DNA of 41,671 bases, taken from contig NC_087063.1 of NCBI RefSeq assembly GCF_963678635.1, positions 18,046,143 to 18,087,813 of the forward strand, given 5' to 3'. Below are positions 1-10,211 of this stretch, piece after piece; positions within the stretch are counted from its first letter, which is position 1, and the number at the start of each line of letters is the position of its first letter. The notes under the pieces were generated by a model. That model searched no databases. It was not told the origin of the DNA and saw only the letters and a program-made list of their open reading frames with translations. A program made the translations under genes and the position numbers. This DNA is from Symsagittifera roscoffensis. Taxonomy: Eukaryota > Xenacoelomorpha > Acoela > Convolutidae.

Positions 1-558
1 TGAATTTTACACAATATACAATATATTAACGAAAACACCTGAAACAACAATCAAGAAATGTGTATAACTTTTCAATCAAACAAGTTCACCAATATGATGA
101 AGAACAAAATAAGCAACATACATTTATGTCTGACCTTGACTTCAGACCAATTCACAAATTTTTCCGAGTAATAATATCATCTATCAAATACATGAAAAAC
201 TCAAACTCCGATATGATTTCTCTACACATCTATAAAAATTCTCCATATAAAAAAAACCTTACCTCTAGGACTCTTAGGTTATTGTGAAACTAACGCAACA
301 ATTTCTCCCACAAAAGAAATAGCGTATAAGGAAACAATATTTTACAACTATTAGATACATGTCAATCAACAAATCTTGACGAAGAATTGTCAATTAAAAA
401 TTTTTTAACCAATGAAAAACGAAATATCGGTTATTTTACAAAGACCCTTCATTTTAAACCGACACTTCAAATATCAAAACACACGGAAGAACAACAAAAA
501 TTTTTAACAATGTTTAATTTTCAGCCCTCTTAGACAACACAAAACGAGTTCGAACAAT
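1..558 (+). mobile_element. 5' piece of an interrupted Ty3/gypsy retroelement
   Basis: This stretch holds broken coding sequence on the plus strand. Its last part, about 480-557, reads as the lead-in to a gypsy-type reverse transcriptase. That frame continues at 16770 on the far side of the 16.2-kb insertion, where the conserved pre-RT segment and RT domain follow. A 75-residue open frame at 60-287 and several in-frame stops between 290 and 540 suggest a long-dead protease/pre-RT region. The 5' LTR and gag lie outside the window. What I see is the matching frame on both sides; that this is one element split in two is inferred from it. Confidence 0.75.
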
Positions 559-583
559 CATTACGTCGCCAATCCGTGTTATT
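559..583 (+). repeat. Left terminal inverted repeat
   Basis: The repeat begins CATTACGTCGCCAATCCGTG and continues to 583. Its reverse complement is found without mismatch at 16743-16767. Pairing stops within two bases inward of 583. The outer border is set at 559 because that choice leaves AT on both flanks and restores the reading frame of the interrupted retroelement. Confidence 0.92.
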
Positions 584-624
584 TGGTTTTTGCGGAATCG
601 GTGCCAAAAAGCTAGAAATCGTGT

Positions 625-970
625 GTCCCGGATTCCGGAACACATGCATTTTCTTTGATAATTTTAGATTCCGTGGATTCCTAATTCAAACCAGTTTGTA
701 TGTGACCAGCTTTTGTCATGGATTCCGGGACAGCTAAAACCACCGATTTTGTGGCCAATCCCGGAATCCATGACAAAAACCATGGAATCCGATACCATAT
801 TAAAACGCATTAAAAAACGGTTTTACCATGGATTCCTGGGCTTTTGGCTTCTGCGTGTTCTGGAATTCGGGACTTTACCAAGATGAAAGGGACCAAATTC
901 CATGACAATTTACAACAATTATCAATACACAAAATTAGAAATGTTTAGTGTTTTGCCATGGATTCCATGA
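625..970. repeat. Left subterminal motif array (GGATTCC / GGAATCC)
   Basis: Seven exact GGATTCC or GGAATCC cores occur here (near 630, 674, 720, 763, 784, 829 and 960), most within a longer CATGGATTCCGGGA-like motif, in both orientations, with further degenerate copies near 862 and 897. Chance would give far fewer than one in a stretch this size. Arrays of this kind next to TIRs are transposase-binding regions in CACTA-type elements; that role here is an inference. Confidence 0.75.
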
Positions 971-1690
971 TTAACACAACTGTTAATGATACCATGATTA
1001 ACAAAAGAAATCTTTTAGTGACTTAAGTGACTTCTTTCGAAAAGAAAGAGGTTAAAAAACTATTGTATACTCTATACTGTTCAACTGTATCACTCTATAC
1101 TGTATACTATATACTCTATACTGTATACTGTATATACAGATTTTTCAATTAGTTTAGTTTCACTAGTTTTACATGTATTTGATGTTCATGTTGTAGAACA
1201 ACAATATCCATTCTTCTAGAACATTTAAAATGTACAGGATTTCGGCATGCATTTTTTCAAAACAGGTAATTGTAACCGTTACCGTAACGTGACAATGGGG
1301 ACCATTTGTCATTTACAGGATTTCAGCATTCTAGCAAATTTTATAATTAGTTTAGTTTAACTAGTTTCATTTGATGTTCAACATTTGAAGTTCAGAAAAA
1401 CAGCCTGTGAGTTGAATATGAATACTACTCATGATTATTCAACACTAAAACTTGAGTCTCATAAACTATTCAACACTTAAGCTTGAGTCTCATAATAGGA
1501 TAAGTTAGTAATTTGTTGTCAGAAAAAGTTTGCACGCGCGTGCGCACAACTCAGTGTCAAGATTCACACTATATTATATAGTAACTATGATAGTTACTTT
1601 AAATCACCATTGCATAAATTCAATTCCTCATTGTTTTGAAAAAAGTCCTTCATCGAAAGATTCAACAAAAGTTACTCACAATTGTCAACA
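971..1690. other. Gene-free 5' leader of the giant element
   Basis: No coding sequence is supported. The stretch contains a CTGTATACTCTATA-type microsatellite at 1064-1137 and two copies of a TACAGGATTTCGGCAT-like motif (1231 and 1314) that recurs elsewhere in the element, for example near 4955, 7563, 10729, 10808, 16013 and 16148. The promoter of gene A should lie here, but I see no convincing TATA box. Confidence 0.5.
1064..1137. repeat. Microsatellite, CTGTATACTCTATA-like
   Basis: Irregular tandem runs of ACTCTATACTGTAT and related units about 74 bp long. Confidence 0.8.
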
Positions 1691-4504
1691 ATGGAATTAT
1701 GGAATAAATTTTTAATTTCTGGCGCCGACTCGGACATTAACCGTCATTTTGTTGACTGTAACATTCTGGATGCAATTGCCGAAAAGTTTATCCAAAAAAA
1801 GTACGACAAGTTATCAAAGATTCTTGAAGAGATGCTCGCAGGGACGGATAAGTGGATCGTTTCTGATGTTCTTCGTCAGATATCTGTGCGGGGACAATCA
1901 AAAAAAGCTACAATTTTAGCAGTAAGTAACTCTTCACAAATTTATCGTTTTCAGTCACCAAACATTCTTTACGTTGATTAATTCAACTTCAATTACGTTC
2001 AATTACGTTCATCTTTACGTTCAATTAAAATTCAACTTTCAATAAAATTTATATCCAATTGGGACAACACAACACTGTTTAGGCTCGCGTAATGCAACTC
2101 GTAATTCTTCGTGGTTCAAGAGAAATGCCTTGGACCAAGACTCGGAAGGAGCTAGTAAAATGCTCAACTGCAAGCCTTGTAAATCCTTTTTTGGCCTTGT
2201 GCAAACCACAGAAGTCGTTCTGTGGATTCAGAACGGACTTGGTTGCATGTATACAACTAGCTGTTTTTCTATTGTTTAAAACAGAAAACATCAACAACGT
2301 TAAAGTCGATATTTGGGGTGACGGTTGTGCAATTGGTGGCACAGAAGTTACGAGAATGGCTTTTAGACTACTTTCTGAAGATATTAGCGCCCAATCTGCT
2401 ACGAGCGTCTTCTGCTTCGCAGGTACTCCTTTTTCTAAAATCATTTTAAAATCATTTCTTCACAAGTTTTTTTCTCAACTTGAGACTAAAATGATTTTTT
2501 TAGCTTATCGAGGAAAAGACTCAAGGTTTGCGATGGAGTTGAACTTGGGACCGAGTGTTGTCGGATGTCAAGAGTCAGGGTGGTTATTCCAGCAAACAAA
2601 TCAGTTGAAAAATTTGGGAGCAAAATTGACGTACAGTGGAGATACCCCGTTTCTCCATCGACTGATACTGGGCTCCGGAAACGACCTGTCTACAGATTAC
2701 CCTTCTAAGATGGCACTTCATGTAAAAGACGAACGTTTTCTACCTTCCTTCCCTTTGCGACAAAATAACTGGTCGAAGAACGGATGTAAAGATTCCATTT
2801 CGCACGAATATTCCTGAAATTTCTCTAGTTTTCCTTAATGACGTGAGATGCATTTGCCCAGATGCCACGCACATGCTCACTCGATGCGTTGAAAGTGACC
2901 TGAGAAAAATGGCTCAAAAAATTATCAACGACAAAAGTCCGTTCGAAATGGAGTTTCTTCACCGCTTTGAACAGAATCTGTCAAGTCGTGATGCCAAGAG
3001 ACGCGTCCTCCAATTTACAAGAACTGCGAAAAATATGCAACAAGTTGGAACTGTTGGAGCGGTATCGTTACCTGGAAGTAGTGCCTTAACTGTTATCGCG
3101 GACAAAGAGGAGTTGAAGGTATGCTAAATTACCATTTTAATGTATCCTCATAATTTCATCAAATGTTACAATTTAGGATGCCAAGTTTGGAACAATAACC
3201 GACCTATATGATGGAGTGTGGTGCGATGAAATAGTTAACGGTACCTCAGATAAAACCGTCGCAAATTCCATTGATGTCCTCAAAGTATTGCATCCAAATT
3301 TGTTCACGAAAGAGGACCCTAAAGCGAAAGGAAAACTTTCTATAACGACTCTGGATGCAAGCGAACTTTTGAGAAAAAGCTTGAACCGTTGTATTACTAT
3401 CTTGAGAAGTTCTAAGGAGAGTTTTAACGTAATTGATTTCAATTTTTGGGCGGAAACCTACTATCAAACTTGTTTACTATTATTCGCAGAACACGGACTG
3501 ACGCCATACAAACTATTCCGCAAATTGTTGAAGGAAATTTCGTGGTGTCCCCGTGGAACCACATTTGCGAAGGTCTAGAAAAATCTAACCATCACGCCAG
3601 CAAAGATTTTCATACAAGAACAATGCGTGGAGGCGGAAAAATGTGTAATCATGATCCACTTTTTCTTGAAAGTTTTTTCTCTTTTTGCAAGCTCCTTCAA
3701 CGTACTAAAGCAGAAAAAGAAGTGCCTGACATTTTAGCGAATCTTACGAGTATTTTCAACGTGTCATTAGGACAAACTTATCTGGAAATATGCATCGACG
3801 CAGTACCGAACCCTCGTATTTCTGTCGGAGAAGTGCGTGGGAAGAATAAGATGTTAACTGGGATGAGATTTTACATACTGGGCTCGTTTGCTGGAACCCC
3901 TGCAGTTGATGGAGGAAACAGACACGTGCCTCGTCTAACAGCCCAACTTATGATGGAAAAGTGGATCAAGGAAAATGGGGGTTCTGTTTACCGAAAAGAC
4001 ACAGCAGAGACTCTCTTATATTCACACTCCAAAACCCCGCATTGTTACATAGATTTGAGGGACGAAACCGATCTTTCAATTGGAACTATGACAACGGAAA
4101 AAGTTGATGAATTCTACACGACGCTTAGAAAGGGCCAAACAAAAAAGAAAAAGATTCAAAGTGAAAGTGGAACTTCTGATTGTAACAGTGAAAATGGAGA
4201 GCGAAGAAACTCGAAAGGAATACGAAAAAAAATCACAGGCAGCTTTAATTTGTGAGCTTTTTGCTGGAGGCGATTTTCAGTTCCTCAAAGCTCAATTTAT
4301 TTTGATACAATCAAATCTGATTGTGTTCTTGATCCTGAAAACTATATTTTACAGCCAGGATCAAGTTTCAGAAAGATAAGCGTCAATGATGTCCGCCCAT
4401 TGTTAATGGATCAATGTAGAGGCAAAAAAACTGAAGAAAATGTTTCGGCCATTAGTTCACTGCGAAAATTTAGAAAATCCAAATGCGAAGAATCCGCTTT
4501 ATAA
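1691..4504 (+). pseudogene. Gene A: candidate DDE-type transposase with BRCT-like C-terminus, broken
   Basis: Four exons are supported: 1691-1921, 2083-2422, 2504-3118 and 3177-4504. Introns are GT...AG with phases 0, 1 and 0, and reading frames agree across each. The product would be about 835 residues. Conserved-looking acidic positions are WGDG (near residue 157), SGDTPFL (near 237), CPDATH (near 309) and LEKSNHH (near 529), spaced as expected for an RNase H-like DDE catalytic core. Residues about 620-700 (MRFYILGSFAG ... KENGGSVY) look like a BRCT fold. The copy is broken: a frameshift near 2750 in CCTTCCTTCCC, another near 3515 (frame 3 to frame 2) and an in-frame TGA at 4253, after which clear protein sequence resumes to 4504. 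No family name is certain. It is the best transposase candidate because it is the longest gene and lies nearest an end. Confidence 0.6.
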
Positions 4505-5377
4505 CTTTTTCATTTGTCTTTCAATTTTGTTATTATCTTAATTTCCACTAAAACTGTTTTCAAAAGTTGACAGTGACGTGCAATTTAGTTTTGTCCTTCC
4601 TAGTTTTGTCCATCAATAAAGATTAATTACATCATATACATATTAATATATATCATACTATGATAGTATAATAGTTATAGTATCAATATTAGTATATATT
4701 AGTAATATTAATATAGTATTATAGTATAATAGTATTAATTTTAATCATATAATATATTATATACTCAGTCCAGTCTACAGTGGACTTCAAGTCCATGTAA
4801 GGTACTTCAAGTATGATATATATATAAATTATATATATATAAGTTTATGTAATTGCTACATGATGTACTAGTAGTACAGTGCTACTAGTTGGTAACTGTT
4901 AAAAAAGCTTTGTCCCGGATTCCGGGCCAGAAAAAAATTCAGTCCTCGGATTTCGGCACACAACTTTTTTGAGATTACACAAAAAAAGTTATTGCAAAAA
5001 AACGGCCTATATCAAAATCAGTAGTTTACAGTAATTTAGCACACTTGTCCAATGCTTTCCCTGTTACCATAGCAATAAATCCGTTTCTCTGAGAAAGTTT
5101 CTCTGAAACACGTGGCAGTGCATTGTTATTCACACACACCGTGCAGCGCAGTCGTTTAATTAGTTACATGAGCTTTGAAACGGCAGGATTAGTATATAAC
5201 TTTCTCGTGTCTTTTCTCGTAACTTTCTTGTCGGCGAAAAGTTATTGATAACATTGTTTCAATTATTTTTCATTTATTCGTTTGTCGCAGCGAAGATTAT
5301 AATCCCCCTTCAAACTTTCAAAGTTGAAATTAAATTCAACAATTGTTACAAGTTAAATTTCTTATTTTCAGTAAGAA
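4505..5377. other. Intergenic region between genes A and B, AT-rich
   Basis: About 4625-4850 is an AT-rich run of TATAGTAT/ATATTA repeats. At 4914-4930 there is one subterminal-type motif (CCCGGATTCCGGGCC), followed near 4955 by a GGATTTCGGCAC motif. The last 150 bp should hold the gene B promoter and 5' UTR. TTATTTTCAG ends just 6 bases before the gene B ATG, so a spliced or trans-spliced leader is possible. Confidence 0.5.
4615..4620 (+). terminator. AATAAA polyadenylation signal of gene A
   Basis: The canonical hexamer AATAAA lies 111 nt past the gene A stop, before the AT-rich stretch. It supports 4504 as the real end of that gene. Confidence 0.5.
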
Positions 5378-8156
5378 ATGCCAAATCGTCAGAGAAGAGA
5401 AACTGACAAAACCTGCAATGGTAAGTAATTATAATAATTAAGTGTAAATTAGAATGGTTAAACCATCATGATGATACATGAACTTCAGTTGAACTACAGT
5501 TATGATTGGTCTTAAACAAAATACACTTTGTGTTTTTGAGTGAATTTAAAGTTCATTTGATTGATTTTTTGATTGACAAAAACCTCTAGATTGCATTATA
5601 AAGAAAAATAAATTATTTAAATACTGAAATATTGACCGTCAAGTGTGACAATCATTGTCATGATACAGCCCGTATAACCGGGTTATACTAAATTACTGAA
5701 ACCGTTTCGTGACCGTCACGAATCATTCGTGAATGAATTCGTAATTCACGAATTCGTGACGAATCACTGAAATCAACCATATTAGAACAACCGATAATTA
5801 TAGGAAAATGGCATGCATGTAACCTGGTAATCAACAAAACTTTTATTGGTTTTTCCAGAAGCCAGTACTGTAATTAAATTACATCATGTTATTAATCAAT
5901 AATCATTCACATATTAGAATTTCGCTTCCATCATCCCATGATATATCAGTGATAAACTATAACTTTTTTAGAATGTCGTAAAGTCTTTCAATCTACCGGC
6001 ACGCTCAACGGCCACAGAAGACTAAACGTTTGCCGAGCTAAGCAGGTCAAACGGGAGAGCATGCTCCGATGCATGTTTTGCGGTGTGCCCGAATCTTCTT
6101 GGTTCGCGGATATCTATGCAGTTGCTGAACATGCATTGAGTCCCTACTGCTGGAACAAAATCAGGAGCAATCGTGTACGAGGAGTCGAAGCAAATTTTCT
6201 GGCGCCAACACGAACAAACTTTGATGCAGTCGTGAGAACATGGAAAGGCTGCAAAAAAGCGTTTTCCCTGGCTGATAGACGTCGAAGCAAGCAGTTTGAA
6301 GACGAAGAGTTTCGGTTTGTTAAGGTTTTGTTAGCCCTCAGGCCCTGGGTTGCTTTTGGCCAACTGAAAAAAATAATTTTGCAATAAAAAATAACCGTTA
6401 TTTTAGTGACTGAAAAAAAATAAAATAATAAAATAATCAATTGCAACTTGAATGTTGAACATGATTTTCAACCAATTTTTTTTGTTATGTAAGATTTTGG
6501 ACTCCAAACTTCAGAAGTCATAGTCAATATAGACAAATTGTGTTTAGACATGGACGCAGTTGACTCCCAGGTGTTTTATTTGCCCAGTCAACTTCAACAA
6601 GCCAAAAAAAAATCAACGAGTTCTCCACTGGCAGGAACAGCACAAATGTTGCCAACAACATCCTGTTCAGTGAACCAAGAAAATGCTGAGCTTCCACTGG
6701 AAGAGGAAGAAGAACCTTCAACGACTTCTCCACAGGCAGGAACAGCACAAATGTTGCCAACAACATCCTGTTCAGTGAACCAAGAAAATGCTGAACTTCC
6801 ACTGGAAGAGGAAATAGAACCTTCAACGAGTTCTACGAAAAGTCCGGGAACTGCACAGGAAAAGCTTCCTCTTGAAGAAGAAGAACTGTTTGAAACAGCT
6901 GAAGTTGACTCTGAAGTTGGGGATGTCTTTAAGTTCAACTTGAATCTTCTTGATACAGAAGAACAGCAAAGTTCAACTGCAAACAAGGTAACATTGTTAA
7001 TCATTAATCTCGAAAAATTCACAAATTTTTTCGAGCTTTTGAGAACGATAAAAAAATTGTAGGCCTGTGAAATGTGAAAAAATGAACTCCATTCTTCATT
7101 CAAGAAAAATTATTCTCACTAAACGTGCCAAAATCCAGTACTTTTGAACAAATTTTTTCGAGCTTTTGAGAACGATAAAAAAGTTGTAGGCATTGGCCTG
7201 TGATAAAAATTGGCAATGTTTTGTCATTTGACACTGAATTCCGGGCCTCATGGCTAAAGGTTTGAACATGAATTCCGAGATCAATTCCTTGCCTAGTTGA
7301 CAGCATTCGAAAGTGCCATGGATTCCGGAGAGATATTCATTAGGCCCGGAATCCATGGCACTTTCGAATGCTGTCAACTATGCAAAAAGTTGATCTCGGA
7401 ATTCATGTTCAAACCTTTAGCCATAAGGCCCGGAATTCAGTGTCAAATGACAAAACATTGCCAATTTTTATCACAGGCCAATGCCTACAACTTTTTTATC
7501 GTTCTCAAAAGCTCGAAAAAATTTGTTCAAAAGTACTACTTTTGTTGTAGTACATCCTGTAGTACAGGATTTTGGCACGTTTAGTGAAAATAATCATTAT
7601 TTGTGATAGAAATAGACATATGATATTTCTTGAATGAAGAATGGAGTTAATTTTTTTAAATGAAGTCACAACGCTGGTTCTTTGGGTTTTTTCAAATGGG
7701 TTTGACTCACCCGGACAAACTACCCACTTACTTCCTTTTTTCAGCAAGCAAAACAGACTAGAGTGGATTCTAAGGCCGCTTCCATCTGGCCTTCTGTAAA
7801 GATAGTCTTGCCGAGAGACTCGCGCATATTGCATTTGAGGCAACTGGAGAGCTTCACGACTATCCAAGATTTACGAAGAGTGTTATCCTGCGTGAGTTTT
7901 TTCGTAAAAAATGAAAACTGTTTCACAGAGAAAAAAATTATGTTCACAGGTAAAAATCGCGAAATCGTTGGTAAGGACAGTTGAAGCGCGACATATCGAA
8001 AGTGCCCTTCAGGAAGCAGAGTTTTTGAACTCAGAATATGCTGTTTTTGTTCCTGACGCCTTTCGATTCAACGGCATCACGTCAAAAGTGTCACAATCAG
8101 TCCTGGACAACCCAAACGTCGTGAAGCTTCTATTGGAAGGTTACAAAAACCATTAA
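5378..8156 (+). CDS. Gene B: double C2HC zinc-finger protein
   Basis: Exons are 5378-5420, 5972 to about 6324, about 6510-6987, 7745-7891 and 7950-8156. The borders of introns 1, 3 and 4 are clear and keep frame; the acceptor of exon 3 is uncertain. Splicing exon 1 to exon 2 builds a finger with C13, C16, H29 and C35 (CX2CX12HX5C) that neither exon has alone, which strongly supports the model. A second finger has C48, C51, H68 and C74. An acidic, Ser/Thr/Pro-rich middle follows, holding two copies of a 35-residue unit, then a basic/hydrophobic C-terminal domain ending LLLEGYKNH. About 410 residues in all. Apart from the unresolved exon 2-3 junction I found no lesion, unlike its neighbours. 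The fingers suggest a DNA-binding protein, perhaps one that recognises the element's repeats; this is inference. Confidence 0.65.
5700..5775. repeat. Cluster of TTCGTGA / TCACGAA inverted motifs in gene B intron 1
   Basis: Seven or so copies of TTCGTGA or its complement follow one another in alternating orientation, forming an imperfect palindrome within the first intron of gene B. It could fold into a hairpin or be a protein-binding cluster; nothing more can be said from sequence. Confidence 0.6.
6621..6830 (+). repeat. 105-bp tandem duplication inside gene B exon 3
   Basis: Two head-to-tail units of 105 bp (starts 6621 and 6726) encode two 35-residue repeats (AGTAQMLPTTSCSVNQENAE and following acidic residues). 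They are nearly identical, so the duplication is recent, and the length keeps the reading frame. Confidence 0.9.
7077..7660. repeat. Foldback (hairpin) element in gene B intron 3
   Basis: An inverted repeat about 585 bp long with a very short loop: arms run from about 7077 to 7327 and back from about 7345 to 7660. It includes CACTAAACGTGCCAAAATCC at 7117 and its inverse near 7563-7587, and the outer arms pair again as ACTCCATTCTTCATTCAAG at 7086 and its inverse near 7632-7650. The centre carries two inverted CATGGATTCCGG motifs. The right arm has a small insertion. It lies wholly inside an intron whose splice sites keep frame. It appears to be a MITE-like repeat built from the same motifs as the subterminal arrays. 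Confidence 0.85.
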
Positions 8157-8382
8157 CCCTCCGCTCGTACGACTCGAATTTCAGGGTTAGTACTACTAAC
8201 GCTTTAGTACGCTTTCTTTTCAAAAGATTTGCCAACAAAGGTTGCCAGTATAAAATTTTTATCATGACCGTCATTCATTCATTCACTGAAAGTTGGGGTT
8301 GAAATGTCTCTGGATGATTTTCCGAAATTTTTTCAATTCAATTTCTAATTTCTTACTAAGTTATAGTATTGAACCATTCCAG
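8157..8382. other. Short region between genes B and C
   Basis: No supported coding sequence up to the clear splice acceptor at 8382. Two ATGs (8304 and 8314) could start gene C. The one at 8304 hits a stop after 14 codons; the one at 8314 runs into the JmjC exon without a splice. The true start is unresolved. Confidence 0.4.
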
Positions 8383-10023
8383 GAACAAACAAGGATAATT
8401 GATGGAAAAGAGGTGGATCAGTTGTTCAGAAAAACACCTCCCATGTTTTACAACATTATTGACGCTGATGCCGCACATCAAAAAATCACAAAATTTACAC
8501 AACCGTCATTGCTATCGAGTACCTCGCTGGGACACATTCATTCAAAAAGTTTGCCCGCAGCATGTCGGCCCAATAAAGAGTCCAACTTTCTTCTCATTTC
8601 TCAAGATGGCGCTGTGACAATGTTCCACCAAGATTTTTCCAGCACATCAGTCCTCTATATTCTACTGAAAGGATGTAAGACGTTCTTCTTGATAGCCCCG
8701 ACGAGCATCAACCAGGATCTCTTCAACCAGTTCCTGCAGCAGTACCGAAGGAAATTTTTCTTCGGTTCCCATGAAGGCTTGAATATGGGAGGGTGCCAAG
8801 CTATCACGCTGAAAGCGCGACAAGGTTTAATCAGCGAATATGATTCATATGGTGGAGACGACAGGCGTTTTTGTCGCCTATGGAGTTAACTTCATTTTCA
8901 AGAATCATCTTCGTCTGGCCGCTGATACCTTCAAGACAGAACGCGTTCAGAAAACAAAGTTCACTGAATGCTACCCTTCTTTCTCGTTCCTTGCGCTTAC
9001 TCATATTGTGTCTCGAGTACAGTGAGTCGTTTAACATCTTTGAAAGTTTAACATCATGTTAAAGAGTCAACTGTGAAAATCTGTGGTTGAAGTTTATAAT
9101 AATGTAACCTCAAAATCAATAACTGGAATAATATGACAAAATCTATTTTTTTTTGAAATTTTTGAATTTGTTTACAGAGATGGATCCGACGCAAATGTCG
9201 ATGAGCTCGCGGCAATTTTTGACGTGTTTCAAATTCTGAAAAAACACGACTCATCGTTTGCACAACATGTTTCCCTAGTAAAAGACAACGTACGTACAAA
9301 TTATGCTCAAGTTGAAATATTGAATATTTTTCACACAATTTTATTCATAACGTTTTGGTAAAATTTCTCTTAGTTTCTTACAAAATTAATTTAATATTAC
9401 TCAGTAATATTACTCATCAAGGCTTGATGTAACTTACATATATATTCAATGTATATCAAGTATATATCAATATATACTATATATAGTATACTATTTTTAT
9501 AGTATAAAGTTGAATATATTTTTTGATGTTATCCAGTATTGTTTTCGAGGATAAATTACTTGCAACTGGAAACTCTTCGAACCTGGGTAACAACTTCTCT
9601 AAAGTTGAACTTTTGGAAAAGCGAATCGAACTCATGATGATGCTGAGGCAACATGATTGTGTCCTAGTCAGTCCAGCCCCAAGTCCAAACAAAAAGTTAA
9701 AGGCAAATCCTTCAACCTGACAGCCGTTTATGCCAACCACTGTAAATTGCTCAAAAAAATCTTCTGCTCCCTAGCGACCGCATTTAACGTGTTATTTTTC
9801 TCTCGATTATTCGAACATCAAACAATAACATTCGATGTGGAGTCCACTTTCTTCCAAATTCTGTGTAAATACGCCTTTTCAACTCCTTCGCGGCGCGCAG
9901 TTATCACTGTGAGTGACCGTCAAAGTGACTTTATGATGATAATTTATAACTTACGTCATTGAATGACGTTATGATGATGATTATGATTATACTGTAATGT
10001 TTTTTCAGTACTGCTTGTACTGA
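8383..10023 (+). pseudogene. Gene C: JmjC histone demethylase homologue (KDM2/KDM7 type), damaged
   Basis: Likely exons are 8383-9021, 9178-9289, about 9537-9908 and 10009-10023. The JmjC core is clear: FHQDF with the Fe(II)-binding His at 8626-8628 and Asp at 8632-8634, the following STSVLYILLKGCKTFFLIAP block that matches KDM2/PHF8 proteins around their 2-oxoglutarate lysine, and a distal His in MIHMVET at 8846-8848. All three iron ligands survive. KDM2/7 enzymes remove methyl groups from histone H3 lysines in the nucleus. The frame shifts twice near 8500 and 8580, where a WDTFIQKVCPQH segment typical of the family lies in frame 2 between frame-1 blocks, again near 8831 just before the distal His, and near 9690 in an A-run. 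The 9021/9178 splice (phase 2) is convincing; the 9289 to 9537 junction is not. No PHD or CXXC domain was seen. Confidence 0.72.
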
Positions 10024-10211
10024 CACTGTCAAAAAAACATAGCTTAAAGCTCTTACTATGAGCCTCATGAGAAACATTTCTAATTGAAGTGTTTGCAAAC
10101 AATTTGTTTTCTTTTCATTTAATAGAGAGAAAAAATTGATTGCCAATTTTCGGATTTGAAAAAAGTTACATTGTCAAGGTTTGAAGTTTATGAAACTTTA
10201 ATTGATCACAT

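Noticed and set aside
2079-2444. 121-codon minus-strand open frame
   Set aside because: It lies opposite exon 2 of gene A, whose splicing and conserved motifs support the plus strand.
6594-7103. 169-codon minus-strand open frame
   Set aside because: It is the reverse of the repetitive acidic exon of gene B and has low-complexity Ser content.
7077-7660. CRISPR-like repeat-spacer array
   Set aside because: It is a single large inverted repeat in an intron, not evenly spaced direct repeats.
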